A DNA stretch of 64,000 nt from Symsagittifera roscoffensis. Taxonomy: Eukaryota; Xenacoelomorpha; Acoela; Convolutidae. Shown piece by piece: positions 45,859 to 56,834 of this stretch; the stretch's first letter is position 1, and each line of letters begins with the position of its first letter. The stretch is from positions 31,718,401 to 31,782,400 of the forward strand of contig NC_087067.1 in NCBI RefSeq assembly GCF_963678635.1, read 5' to 3'. The notes beneath the pieces were generated by a model. That model was not told where the DNA came from, did no database searches, and saw nothing but the letters and a program-made list of their open reading frames with translations. A program made the translations under genes and the position numbers.

Positions 45859-47266
45859 CAGGTAAGTATAATTTATAAATATACTAATAAAATTAAAAAT
45901 AAAACACTAACCATTCTTTATCCATGTTTTATTTAGATTTTTAGTCCTCATCTCACGATCATCTGCAAAATACACAAAAGAAAAAATAAAAAATAGAAAA
46001 CTTCTTCAAATTGTTCAAAACTCTAATAATCTTTTGCACCAGCTAAATTAAATAAAATTCATACAAATGTAATAAACTAATTTATAAATTATTTCCCTAA
46101 AAGCAGTAATTCTAATAATGATGAAAATTTGTAACTTAATTTTTCCCCAAAACAAGCAATAAAATTGAAACTCTATGTAGTAAATTAATAAAACGCAAAT
46201 GCAGTACTAACCTTTTGATATTTTCATTCACTCGCACAAAAATTCTATCCAAACTCGCACAGCTCGCCCACGAAGAATTGTTTAAATAATGAATTTCAGT
46301 TTCAAGCTTTCACACTCAACAACTCTAACACACGATAACAAAATTCAAACTTTGCTTTAACCCGGTTGGAAAGGAATTATATACTAAACAAAACTAATCA
46401 ACGCAGCTTACTAAACAACACAACACATAGAATAACAGCATGACTAAGAAAAGGAAACCAACGGTACCCAAACCGGATTAACCCAGTTTAAAACTGGATA
46501 ATTTATTCTTTTGAAGACTATTATAAAGTCAAAGAAAGAAATAATAAAACACAAAAAAGTCGAAAGACAAACCCATACCAAAAACAATTTGATTTTTGAA
46601 AAAAGGACACAACCAACGAAACATAAGAAAAACCACAATAAACCCAACATAAAACGTTATCACATAACAGGACCTCTCACAGAAACCGCACGAAATCATA
46701 CTCCCACTCCTGGCCTAACCCACCAGAGAGGACGTCCTGAGCATGCTCTATAGCCGGCCTAACCCACCGCGCTACATCCACGCTTTGTGACCACACTCCT
46801 ATTTTTAATAAGAGGTACTCAAGGGTGAGTAACTCTTCAAAATACCTGAACTAAAACAGAAAGCTTTTGTGAAAACAACTAACCAAAATCATAACTAAAA
46901 ACACTAAACTAATAAAAATTTTATAAAATGTAAATTATACCTTGCAGTATATAGATCAGCATACAACACCAAAGACGAACATCCAAAGACAAAATGACCC
47001 CACTACAATCGAAAAAGAATGGCCAACCACAATCAATATGCCGCCCACAATCACAACTCAAAGGATTTAGAGTACGACTTGACTTCGCAGAAAAGGACTT
47101 CATTGAACTAGAACAATGACCACCTCGATGTTCAAGTATACGTACAGATCCGAGTAACCAGGCATCCCCTCCACGCACAATCTCCACGCCATTCCCAGAC
47201 AAGGTCAACCCAAAAGAAGTTCTCTACATGGAACAGAAAAACCTGTCATAGCCAACCATTCTGAAA
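45859..47266 (+). other. 3' untranslated part of the giant element
   Basis: About 1.4 kb without long sense frames. It starts with CAG|GTAAGT (45860-45867), a consensus splice donor. It has two GGCCTAACCCACC words at about 46712 and 46758. Near the end, 'AACCTGTCATAGCCAACCAT' matches the second copy at the window's right edge (minus strand) with two differences. Similarity stops at about 47266, where this copy is truncated. Confidence 0.6.
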
Positions 47267-49900
47267 AAATGGGCTGTTCGGTTATTTAATAAAAACGCGA
47301 ATTTTTTTACAAGCTATTTTGTTTAAACTTTTGAAAAACAATTTAGTAATTGAATTGGCTAAACTTATTTTCAAATACGTTGTTTAGGCTGCTATTAGGA
47401 GTTGAAAACATGGCCAAAAGAAAACTGTGAAAGTATCGTTGAACACGAAGGAAACAGTAACAACTGACTGAGTTTGTAAAAAAAAAAATTTGAAGTTGAA
47501 ATTGAAAAAGTTTGGCTTTGAAACTCTTTGGCTTTCTAGAATGATATAAAATTAACAATTTTTTTTAAATATAATTAATCATCCAATTTGAGAAAACTGA
47601 GTGAGAAGTCAACTAAATAAACAAAACTCGCTGTTGAAACTACTCGCATCCAGTTTCAAGCGTTAATAATTTATTATATTAGGATTTTAGTAACACTTTT
47701 ACTAAAACTAAAAAACATTGATTTTAATCAATTATTAATCGATTATAATCTCTGTTTTTGAAAGTATGATCAAATGCATTACAATTTAATCGATTATAAG
47801 CTATTATTAATCCACCTATAATTCGATACAATTATATTTTCTCTAGTTTCATGGTTTATTTGGAAGATTCATGTTTTACCTACTGCAGGAGCTTTTCAAC
47901 AAATATGCAAGGATCTCTATAAAATTTTTGTTTCTGGTAAGACTTTGTGTTCATATAAATCAAAGTGTGAAAGAGCATCTCATTTTTGGCAAGGATAGTG
48001 TGTGAGGACGAGCTCTCACTTGACGTCTAGCTTCAAGTCTTCCACAGCCTGATGGTAGAAATTATGGCTGCAATATTTGTACCACGTGCAATAAGTTCTA
48101 GGTGCAAAAAACGGCTTTGAGTTGCACAAAAATCTTCGCTCAACAAAATAACGCAGTCTGGAATGTGTGGAAACAATACAAATGGATTAACCTTCGACAG
48201 GACTGTTAAGGCCTACTGATAGCTCCTCTGCGATTCGCAGGAACCACATTATTATAATGTTATTTTTAGAGATTTTGTTATTGACAGAATAATAATTATA
48301 CATAGGATATAATCAAAATATGGTAAACAACTATTTTTGGTAGTTATAATCAATTATATTTGTCAAAATCAGCAAAATAATCCATTATAATCGATTGCTT
48401 ACGTCTAAACTTAGCTGCGTGTTGAAATTCCTCGCATTTTTAAAACGCAAAATCTGCTTTCGTAGATTATAAAGTGTAATTTGTTTCCATTAAGCAAAAG
48501 GAATTGAATTGAACCCAAAAAAAGTTCATATGTCCAGCCGCAAAAGGTTAAGTTTGATGTGAACAATTTTTTGAAGAATTTTCCTAAAAGATAATCAACT
48601 CGACCTAAATAAATGTCTTCACTACGTTTATTGACCTTTATTGATAAGAAATGAAGAGTCAAACAAACAGAAATAACGCATGTATAAACTGGAGTCAGTC
48701 CACTCAGATGAAATCAGTGCTGTATGATCAAAATCAATTATTGGTCTATTGGTCTTTTCATCATATCTTTCGAATGTACTTTGGTTGGTGAAAACCACCA
48801 GCTGTTTGATAAAATTACAAAAAATCTCAAACGGATGTTTATGAAAGGTGACACATCCAAGTCTCACAGCAAAAACAGTAAAAATTTACTGAGCAAATGC
48901 TAAAAGCAGAACAATCACATACTTGACAACAGAACCAAAAATTTATAGAATTCCGAAGTTAATTTAAGAGTGAGAAAACGGCAGCAAAACGATTAGGTTA
49001 TCGGGATAGGTTCTAAAAAAATAACCAAAAAATTTAAACTGGCGCTGAGAACACTGAACAAGTAAAATGAGCGCTGAGAACACTGAGCAGTATTATCTAA
49101 ATAGCCTTTGTAAACATTTTTGGAAAAAAAGTAACTTCACAAACTACAACATTTCTGAACTTTTAAAAGATTAAATCGATACTCTGTGAAGTGTTTTCTT
49201 TATAAGGTCATTACTCAGAGAGCCTACAAAACAGCCACGCAAGAAATAGGTAAGAAAATTCTGAAAACCGTATGCTTTTATGTAGGAAAGATTTTATCGG
49301 TTCTTTTCAGCAAAGCTCGTTCTAATGAAGTTCATTTATAAATTCCATCGCAGAACAGCATTGAAACTCTCAAAGCTGCCTGATTGCTTAAAACTTACTT
49401 TTTTCACTCGTACAAAGCTTTAATTGGATCTTCTAAAAATAGTTTTCATACTTCAAACATCAATATTTGCCTCCCTGTGAAAGGTAAAATCATTTATATT
49501 GTTCTTTTTCAATTAATTTTCGGTTGCTTCATTTATCTAAGATGAGAAAATTTAAACGTTTCTAATCAAGTTACTGACTGTTTTTTTCAAATAGTTTATC
49601 AAGAAAAACTTGCTTATTGGAAGCGCATGTTATCTTATCCGTTTTTTTTGCAGTTATAACAAATAATTGCAGCAAAAACGTGGTAAAAAATATTACATTT
49701 CTAGTTCAAAAATTATTCAAATTTTTTTTTACTTCTGTGGAAGATATTTACTGGATCTCTATGGCAACTCTGCCCCTGCTTACAATATTTCAATCTAACA
49801 GATTTTAACTTAGGTTTTTCCGGACCCATCCCTGGGCAAAACATTTTTGGTCCAACATATTTGTTTGTTAAGATTCCTCGCGGGTGCGTGTGATTTAATT
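47267..49900. other. Intronic stretch with two possible coding scraps
   Basis: AT-rich, with a 'TTAATCGATTATAATC' rich patch at 47720-47830 and again near 48370-48395. On the minus strand, 48170-48022 has an open frame with 'APRTYCTWYKYCSHNFYHQ' that looks protein-like but lacks splice support. The stretch at about 48800-48660 is treated separately. I see no firm gene. Confidence 0.35.
48660..48800 (-). CDS. Possible exon of the minus-strand gene
   Basis: Behind a TTTATCAAACAG acceptor-like end the minus strand is open with 'VVFTNQSTFERYDEKTNRP' and 'SSLYMRYFCLFDSSF', including an NQS sequon. The style (sequon, hydrophobic-Cys core) resembles exon 24602-24817. No donor gives phases that fit both neighbours (53363 and 25308), so it may be a decayed exon or chance. 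Confidence 0.25.
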
Positions 49901-49982
49901 GCTAGATGCTAGATACGGTAGGGAAGGGGGAATTGATAGAGAGATCCGGGGTATATCTTGATTGGGGACAGCGCGGGGTAGA

Positions 49983-50204
49983 ATGGGGAAGAGGCCTAAA
50001 GTGACATATGAGACGCAGACTCTGGATGACGTGGTGGAGACGGAGGAGCAGGCGGTGGACCGGAAGCAGAAGAACCAGACGACCTACTTGATGCTCACTC
50101 TGCTCGCCATGCAGTTCCTCACCATGGCATTCATGATTCTCATGAGCAAACTCACAGAGTGGTCAGCCAATCTTTATTCCTTAATCCGCCAATTCAGCAA
50201 CTGA
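49983..50204 (+). CDS. Single-pass membrane protein, 73 aa, unrecognised
   Basis: The ATG at 49983 has A at -3 and G at +4, a good animal start context. The sequence from about 49860 to 50200 is far more GC-rich than its surroundings, and codons mostly end in G or C. The product starts with a polar, acidic-basic region ('KRPKVTYETQTLDDVVETEE'), then a KQKNQ turn, one hydrophobic segment at about residues 33-52 ('YLMLTLLAMQFLTMAFMILM'), and a short tail. The basic residues just before the segment suggest a cytosolic N-terminus. The frame is also open for seven codons upstream without an ATG. It may be an intronless gene inside an intron on the opposite strand, or the last exon of a plus-strand gene. 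No name can be given. Confidence 0.65.
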   Translation: MGKRPKVTYETQTLDDVVETEEQAVDRKQKNQTTYLMLTLLAMQFLTMAFMILMSKLTEWSANLYSLIRQFSN

Positions 50205-50249
50205 TACACACCGAACTTTGGATAGGTTTAAAATGTTTTTTTTTTCATG

Positions 50250-50480
50250 TTAAGAATTTCAAGAGCAATTTATGATAGCTGCTTTTTTGATTAAACTAAC
50301 ACCCAATTTGAGAAAACTGAATCAAAAGGTAAGGTTTTTTCCGCTGGGAAATCTATAAATCCAGTTCAACTTTCGAAACCAGAAGTCTTTCACGTTTTTT
50401 GCGCCTTTTCAGCGTTCTTATTTAGAGAGTGTTATTGACGTAACCTACAGCATGTTAATTTTTATTGACCTCAAAAAATT
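50250..50480. repeat. Partial copy of MITE family P
   Basis: It contains ATCTATAAATCCAGTTCAAC, 'TTTCACGTTTTTTGCGCC' and 'AGAGTGTTATTGACGTAAC', the middle part of the family. Neither terminal is intact. It directly follows the 73-aa ORF. Confidence 0.5.
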
Positions 50481-50542
50481 CAAAAAATGGGCCAAAATTG
50501 TCTCAAATTGATTAAAATATGATACTGATACCTTGAGCCTAA

Positions 50543-50632
50543 ATACACGGATGAACAATTATCATAGACCGTCGTATGGCCAAAAGGACCCTTTTTCATA
50601 CGACGGTCCATGATAGGAGCCCATCTGTGTAT
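50543..50632. repeat. Hairpin-forming inverted repeat
   Basis: ATCATAGACCGTCGTATG (50561-50578) and CATACGACGGTCCATGAT (50597-50614) pair over 18 bases with one mismatch around an 18-nt loop. Beyond a small internal loop, ATACACGGATG and CATCTGTGTAT extend the pairing. A third GACCGTCGTA word lies at about 50726. The shape and size resemble a microRNA precursor, but conservation is unknown. Confidence 0.65.
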
Positions 50633-50639
50633 CCAGTTT

Positions 50640-52364
50640 CAGGGTTACTCGACTTTTTTTCAAAACTTGTATTGCTTAAAGATTAATTTTTTTGAAGCGC
50701 ATATGACTTACTTTTTCAAAAAAAGACCGTCGTAAAGTTGACTTGTTTAAGTTCTAATAGTACCATTTCATTGGTTTTAAGCCAGTGTTTCTCGCAGTTT
50801 ATATGTTTTGGTTTCGGCCAATCTTTCTCACTTTGTATGTTTTGATAAAATCTTATCTATAATTTTTTTGCAGTTAAAGTAAGGAAACTTTCACTTTGAT
50901 TGAAGATCTTTGTAACGAAGCTTATGGCTCTAAATATTGATACTAAAATGATGCAAGCTTAAGTTTAAGCGCAGAAAACGCTGAGAGCTTGAAGCTGCTT
51001 TGAAAACATTGCGATTTGATTTCCAACTCTCAATAATTTTGTTGTTTTATTTAACTTGTATATTATAACTTTGGCCAAAAAATCTGGCTTTTAAGTTTTC
51101 ATTGCATTTTTTGTGCTGAAAATCAGATTTGTTATGTTCGTCATATAATTTTCTTAACATATCTTTAGTCCTGTTTTTATTGATTTCCACATAAAATTTG
51201 TTTTAAATCTGATTCAATTTGATGAGTTTTGAACTTTTATTCAAGAAAATCAAAAATGAAATCCTGTTTTTCAAAATGCAATAGTTTGTTAAACTGGCTC
51301 CTTATCGCGTGATTGCTTAGTTCTTTTTTTAGTCCTTGGTAGTTAAAAAGAATTGAAGTTAAATCAAATTTGTTGCTGTTTCAGGAGCATCGAACGGAGT
51401 GACATTGTGGTTGGAGGTAAGTCAAATACAACAAAACGTGTGAAATAAATTTTATCTTAAATTTTTCCGATTAGTTAACTATATTTTCGAATATGAAAAA
51501 AGGAAAAAAAAAGAAAAACTTTTTGCTCGTATCTGTGTTTCTTTTGCTCTTTAACTTCTTTGAAATAGTTCTCAACACGCTATGCAAACTTTGAAGTCAA
51601 GGCAGACAATAAATCAGGCAACTTAGAAACAGTAAAAAAAATTGTATGAATGTACAATCAACTGGATTCAAATTTTTTTTTAAAATTTTTTCCATATCTT
51701 TTTTGCATTAGTAATTTCACAATCTTCCGACAAAAAATGGATATTTAGCACACGAGAAGAATCAATTGTAACAGTTGCCCTTGTAAATTTTTTTGAAAGA
51801 ACTTAAAAATATTCTCTGTTACAATTTAACAAGCAACAACTTTTCAGCTGATTTATAAAACAGCACATCAAACTGATCATAAGGCGATTATTTCAACTTG
51901 GCAAGTTCCCAAATCTCAAGTCCTTATAGTTTTATCAGAAAATTGTTTTCAAGGAAAACTTTTTTGTTTTTTAAGCTCAACCTAAAATATCCTTCAAATG
52001 AAAGAAAAAATGCTTCGAGTTTTGAAATCAACTGTTTCTAATCTGAAGGGTTCTACTGGTTCAGTACAACCATGTGGAATTGAAATAGGGCCGAATTAAC
52101 CAAAAATAGGCAGCAAGCAAAACAAGCAAACTTCAACCCTAAAATGACAACCTAAATTTTTGCCTGCGATCATTTACTACCAGCAACTCACACAACTGTA
52201 TTTAGAAATATAAAAAAATGAAGACGACCAATTAGATTAGTTGGCCTCAATTTAATTTAAAACGATTTTGTTGTGCGGGATAAATCGTCGTGCATTATTA
52301 GTCAGCGTTCGGTTTTAAGTATTATGCAAAAAATCTACACAGCGCACATAACTTAGTCCAGAGC
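50640..52364. other. Intronic stretch without a gene
   Basis: AT-rich. A few CAG|GTAAG-like words occur without flanking open frames. No repeat family member is recognised. Confidence 0.4.
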
Positions 52365-52550
52365 ATGGTCTAATTGGCAATTTTAAAACCGCCAGAACTT
52401 TGAAAAAAAGATCGGAGGTGTAATATCTTTTAATCATGATTTTAAGGAGTCCTTCTTGAGGTAAAAAAGAACTATTGTTAAGAACTGTAGTTTCGCTCGC
52501 CCAAACTTGACTGAATAAGCATAAACACCCCAAGCATAAATATTCGAAAA
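52365..52550 (+). repeat. Diverged fragment of MITE family S
   Basis: The words 'GATCGGAGGTGTAATATCTT', 'GAATAAGCATAAACACCCC' and 'AAGCATAAATATTCG' follow the order of the family's 3' half. The ends are missing. Confidence 0.4.
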
Positions 52551-53362
52551 AAATCAATTCAAAATTTCAAATGAATTAATAATTTCAGTAATTTTTTTCT
52601 ACCAACGAGTTTCGATTTGTCATTAAAAAGTTTCAAACGGAAATTCCATGCCTTCTAAAAAGCCTTGAGCTCAAAATTATAGAATTGTTTTTATCTGCTT
52701 AGTTTTTCTTACCGATTTGAGATTTGTCAAATGTTAAGGTGGAATATATTTGGTTCTAATGTGCAGAAAAGTATAAAAACCTGAAGCGAGCGGTTTATGT
52801 AAACAGTTCGTATCTTGTTGCAAAAACTTCCGTTACTTCATTGAACGAAATTGCCTAGATGGAAAAACGTCAGTGCTCAATCGCCGATAACTTAAGGAGC
52901 GCAACGCCAACTACAAGTGTACAACAAAAAGAACTGATGCGAAAATGTAGATGTAAATCAAAAGGAAATTATTTAAAGTGATTTGACCACAAAGAAAAAA
53001 TACCGAAAGATAAACCCTTGCGTTGTCTTACGACAGAACATTGTTTTAGGTGGGGCGAGTGCTATGGAGATGTTGCAACTTCTCAGTGGGTTCAAGTAAA
53101 CAGAGTAACAACATAGTAACAATTCAATCTTATCCAAAACAAAAACTCACTTATTTTCCTTCCGCCTCTCAAGCTCAATGCAATGTCCCTTACGCAAGAA
53201 AAATCAAACAAAAACCAACCTAAGGGGGCCCTAATTCCCAACATTTACAAATAAATTTCTCGATCAATGGGATTTTTACAGATTTTGCAAACTAGTGGGT
53301 TTCGTTCAGCAGGAGCTGTCTCATTTGAAGCTTAGTCCGCGTTGTCACTTATGAGTACTTAC

Positions 53363-53458
53363 GGGAGCGGTTTTGGGAGTTGTCCTCTATGATCATATCA
53401 AGGGTTAGCTTTGATTCGTCATAGACGATAGATTTGAACAATATTGGGTCTACTTTTA
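53363..53458 (-). CDS. Upstream exon of the minus-strand gene
   Basis: The acceptor TTTGTTTCAG and the donor TCCC|GTAAGT bound 96 nt, phase 1 on both sides; 31 codons. The peptide reads 'VDPILFKSIVYDESKLTLDM' and ends with an NRS sequon. It joins exon 56775-56834 in frame. The next exon downstream in the list (25176-25308) starts in phase 0, so at least one exon is missing in the 28-kb interval that holds the giant retroelement. It is the same style as the other exons (sequon, GC-richer, phase 1). Confidence 0.6.
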
Positions 53459-53831
53459 CTGAAACAAACCGCAAATAACAATTGACAAATTGTATCAAAT
53501 CTTGTGAATCGGTGAAGAATGCCATTCCGTCACCTCGAATTTAAAAAATTATCAAATGATCCAAAAAAGTAAAACTTAAGCTAAAGTTACTCAAATTTTC
53601 ATTTTATGTCATATTCAAGCTGAATAAATTTCAGGAAGCTAAAATGAGTTTACGTTTTTACAAGTTTTAACGATTGTATGAAAAAAAAACATAAAACATA
53701 GCTTACAGACAGTTGAAAAAGAGTCAACGAACGCTCTTGATTTGGTACATTTTTTATTTCTTGCAATTTACTGTTTTTTTTTGCATATTGTTGGTGAAGT
53801 TTTGTACCCTTCTCATGGACAAAAACGTACG

Positions 53832-54065
53832 CTAGGATAGTTTCTGAGGTAAAGTGTTCGACATTTTCTTCGTGATTTCTACAACTCGCATATTGGTTAT
53901 GAAACTATATCTAACTAGCTCTGATCCCCATTTGCAATTCTTCGCTAACTCTGATAAAGATTCGTGGAACTCCTCTAAAGTTGCATGGTCTTTCTGTCTC
54001 CGATCGAAGAACAAGTTCTCTCTTCGTAATTTAAGTTTTTTGTTTCCAAAAACAAAGACTTCAAC
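53832..54065 (-). pseudogene. gag fragment of a different Ty3/gypsy-type element
   Basis: The minus-strand frame reads 'FFDRRQKDHATLEEFHESLS' and continues through 'ELAKNCKWGSELVRYSFITN'. This is the retrotransposon Gag pattern F..R.Q....T..EF...L..LA..C, followed by an R..F...M hydrophobic stretch. The frame ends at a TAG at about 53829-53831. Upstream it loses similarity after about 54065. It is unrelated in detail to the giant element's gag, so it is a relic of another family. Confidence 0.6.
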
Positions 54066-54694
54066 AATACCTAGAGCCCTGCAAGAAAATTGTCGATATA
54101 TGTTTAGATATTAAGTTAGCAAAGCTTCATAAACAACAATATTAAGACGCTGTAATGTTGAGTTTTATGCTTAGAGTAAATTAAAAGTAACCAGGTTAAA
54201 TATATTAAAGTTCTAAGCTAGTTAACTAAGACTAGTTAAAACTTTACGCTGAAAAATTGAATTAAAAAGTTCAAAAAACATAGAAAAATGACTGGCTGAG
54301 TTTCTCAAAAGTTTTGCCTAAACTAATTTAGCTTTCAATGAGATTATAGACGTTATTTAAAAAGCGTTCAAATATGCTCAAATTATAAAAAACCCGCTAA
54401 CATTCACGCTAATTTGCTTTTTTTCTCGGAGCCGTTTCGTAATTGAAATTACATTTGAAACGAATCTTTAAAACTAACAATAAAACAAGTTTCAGGGTAA
54501 TCATTTAAAAACTTTTCAAAAATTTGATAAAAAAATTCTTCATTTAATAGAAAACACTTATTTTTTGAACAAATTTGAATCTGAAATTTGTCTACTTATA
54601 GGGTCGTTGTTAACTAGATTTTCAGTTTCTACAAATTGCATTTAAAATTTTTCCTGACACTCGCTCTACGATATTTGAATTTATATTAATGTTA
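54066..54694. other. AT-rich stretch without a gene
   Basis: No exon, repeat or open frame of interest is visible. Confidence 0.4.
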
Positions 54695-55190
54695 ACTCCG
54701 ACTGCCTTTTAAGGTTTATGGAGCAGTAAAAACATTAAAAAATTAAATTTAAGAAAAAATAAAATGAAAATTTTTTTTTCTAAAATTTGAAATTTTTAAT
54801 GAAAATCATCACCCCACACGCCATACAAAGTACAAAAGGATAGATTTTGCTCCTTGATACAAACCAATTATGGCGAATAAGCTTCTTTTAACCAATTTGG
54901 AACGATTTCTAAGATGGATTAACTCTCCGCTTATAGCGCGAAATATAACGCGCGTTAATTGTCCCAAATTGGCCAAAATGGCAATCTTTAAACCCCCTAT
55001 AACTTTACAAAAAATAATCACAGGTGAAAAATCTTTTCAAATTTGAGCTCAGGACATCAATGCTTTTCGAATGATATAAAAAAATTCCGTCAAAAATGGC
55101 TAGTTAAAAAGTCGAAATTTGTCTGAAGAAAAAAAAAACCACCCCGAGCACAAATATTCCGTTACTTTCGTATCGAAAGTCGGAACAATA
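54695..55190 (+). repeat. MITE family S copy lacking the head hairpin
   Basis: It starts AACTCCGACTGCCTTTTAAG directly, without the ACTGCTC...GCCCTG head, but keeps GGAGCAGTAAAA. It has the body blocks and ends CGTATCGAAAGTCGGAAC. It is close to the copy at 6801. Confidence 0.7.
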
Positions 55191-55399
55191 ACACTTTTAT
55201 GACGATATCGTTTCTCATGTTGGAGTGACTAAAAAATGGAATTTTATTTTCAGTTATTTTCAGCAAAACAGAAACGAGTGCACAAAAATTTTAAGGAAAT
55301 CGCAAAAAGCAAAACATAATCTCAAGGCCAATTAAAGTAAAGTTGACCAATTAGAGCATAGCAAGTTTTTCATATTGAAAAAATAACGAACACAACAAC

Positions 55400-55805
55400 G
55401 CAGAACAAAAACTTCATTATCGAACCTATAAGAAAAAATATATGCCCCTCATTTTTTTCTGAATTTCCCGATTAATTTATGACTAGTTTTTTGATTAGGC
55501 TAACGCAAATTGAGAAAACTGGATCAATATCGAAAACTGCTTTTTCGCTGGGAAATCTAATTATTAATTTCCCTTTTTTGAAAGTAAAAGTTGATCACGC
55601 TTTTGGTGATTGGTAGATTTTTTCTTTTCCATTGTAGAGTGTGCCTTCATTTCAACAAATAAAATGAAGTGAACTTAAAAAGCAACCAAAAGTTGTACCC
55701 GAAAAATCAAATGCGAAGGTGATCGAATTCTTAGACGTTTTCCAGTAAAAAAAAATTTAACACGATCAATTTAAGAGTACTCATTACGATCATTAGCTTT
55801 AAAAT
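55400..55805. repeat. Copy of MITE family P, left end eroded
   Basis: It contains 'GGCTAACGCAAATTGAGAAA', 'TCGCTGGGAAATCTAA', 'AGTTGATCACGCTTTTGGTG' and ends TCATTACGATCATTAGCTTT. Confidence 0.55.
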
Positions 55806-56289
55806 TAAGCAGATACATGAGTTTTATGAAAAACTCATGACAACAACCGGAACGCCTAAAGATTCTGATTGGCCAACATTTTCTCATCATTTAGTCTCTC
55901 CATCTTGTAAAAATTAACTTGATTTGACTAATTAGCTTGCCTTAATCTATTTTGGAACGACGGCTGCTGCGGATCAATTAGTCGCCCTTGCTCTGCTTTA
56001 ACAAAACGTCATATCACAAAATCACAAAAATACTAACTTTGACCTAAATGACTAATTTTAAATTGCAATAACAAAATCCAAGTGAAATGATTCTATTATA
56101 TATCAAATCATGTTATCAATTAAACAAAAAGCTAAAACCTTTTAGAAATTTTATAAAAACCTTGAAATCCTTTTGAAGTGTAGTTCGGAATTATTCAACA
56201 ATGTGTAAAATTTTTATAGAAAGATGAACTATGCATTTTAGGCCAACTTTAGAACTTGCCTGGTTGATTTTCTTCAACATAATAAAAAA

Positions 56290-56500
56290 ACATAGGTTAC
56301 AGACGGTTGGAAACGAGCCATCAACTCAGGGAAAGAGAGAAAAAAAACACTGATTGCTTTTTGGAAAAGCTTCATTTTTCGAATTTCCACCAAAATTAAC
56401 AAAGAATGTAAAACCATTTTAAGACTTTTTCCTGAAGAAATTTTTGCAAAAAAAACAACACCTAATTCAAAGTAATCACTACGTTCTTCACTATCAATAA
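56290..56500. repeat. Short, internally deleted copy of MITE family P
   Basis: The left end ACAGACGGTTGGAAACGAGC and the right end CACTACGTTCTTCACTATC match the family. The middle is missing. Confidence 0.5.
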
Positions 56501-56774
56501 ATAATAGTCAAAACAGTTTTGATTATCAAAAAACAAATCTACAAAAATTATCAAAAAACAATGCTAAAAAGTTTTTTTTTGAACTTCATTACACACTCCA
56601 CTTCGTGATTTTGCCTTATACTACCGTATACTTTCATAGGATTCTCATAAAAACCTTGCATGATGTACGTTTTTTTTAAAGGTTTATGATTTGGTAAAGA
56701 TTTATGAGATTTTGTTTTTTACTTAATTCCGGTATCCAAAAAGGAAAATATTGCGCTCCAGGTGTGCGACTCAC

Positions 56775-56834
56775 TGTTGTTGCAAATACTTTGAGGTTGA
56801 TTGTTGCTGCTCAAGTACTGACATCTGGCATACC
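56775..56834 (-). CDS. Upstream exon of the minus-strand gene
   Basis: The acceptor TTTAATTTTCAG and the donor AACA|GTGAGT bound 60 nt, phase 1 to phase 1, 19 codons. The peptide is 'YARCQYLSSNNQPQSICNN' with two cysteines and an NNS sequon formed across the junction. Its start (GGTATGCC after the AG) resembles that of exon 63097-63132 (GGTATACC), so the two may be related short modules. It joins both neighbours in frame. Confidence 0.55.

Larger units (their letters stand above)
29538..47266 (+). mobile_element. Giant Ty3/gypsy-type Env-bearing retroelement, 3'-truncated
   Basis: One element of about 17.7 kb has the following plan: LTR, long leader, basic ORF, gag (two ORFs), pol (NC-like region, PR, RT remnant, RNase H, IN with GPY/F), two small membrane ORFs, Pro/Ser/Thr-rich ORF, Env-like ORF, second Pro/Ser/Thr-rich ORF, and long 3' untranslated part. 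The order PR-RT-RH-IN and the GPY/F motif place it in Ty3/gypsy (Metaviridae). The coding strand is A-rich and G-poor by eye. It carries frameshifts, in-frame stops and a deletion of the RT core. The right boundary is set where similarity to the second copy (63973-64000, minus) stops. Its own 3' LTR and the last stretch before it are missing. It lies antisense in an intron of the minus-strand gene. Confidence 0.85.
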
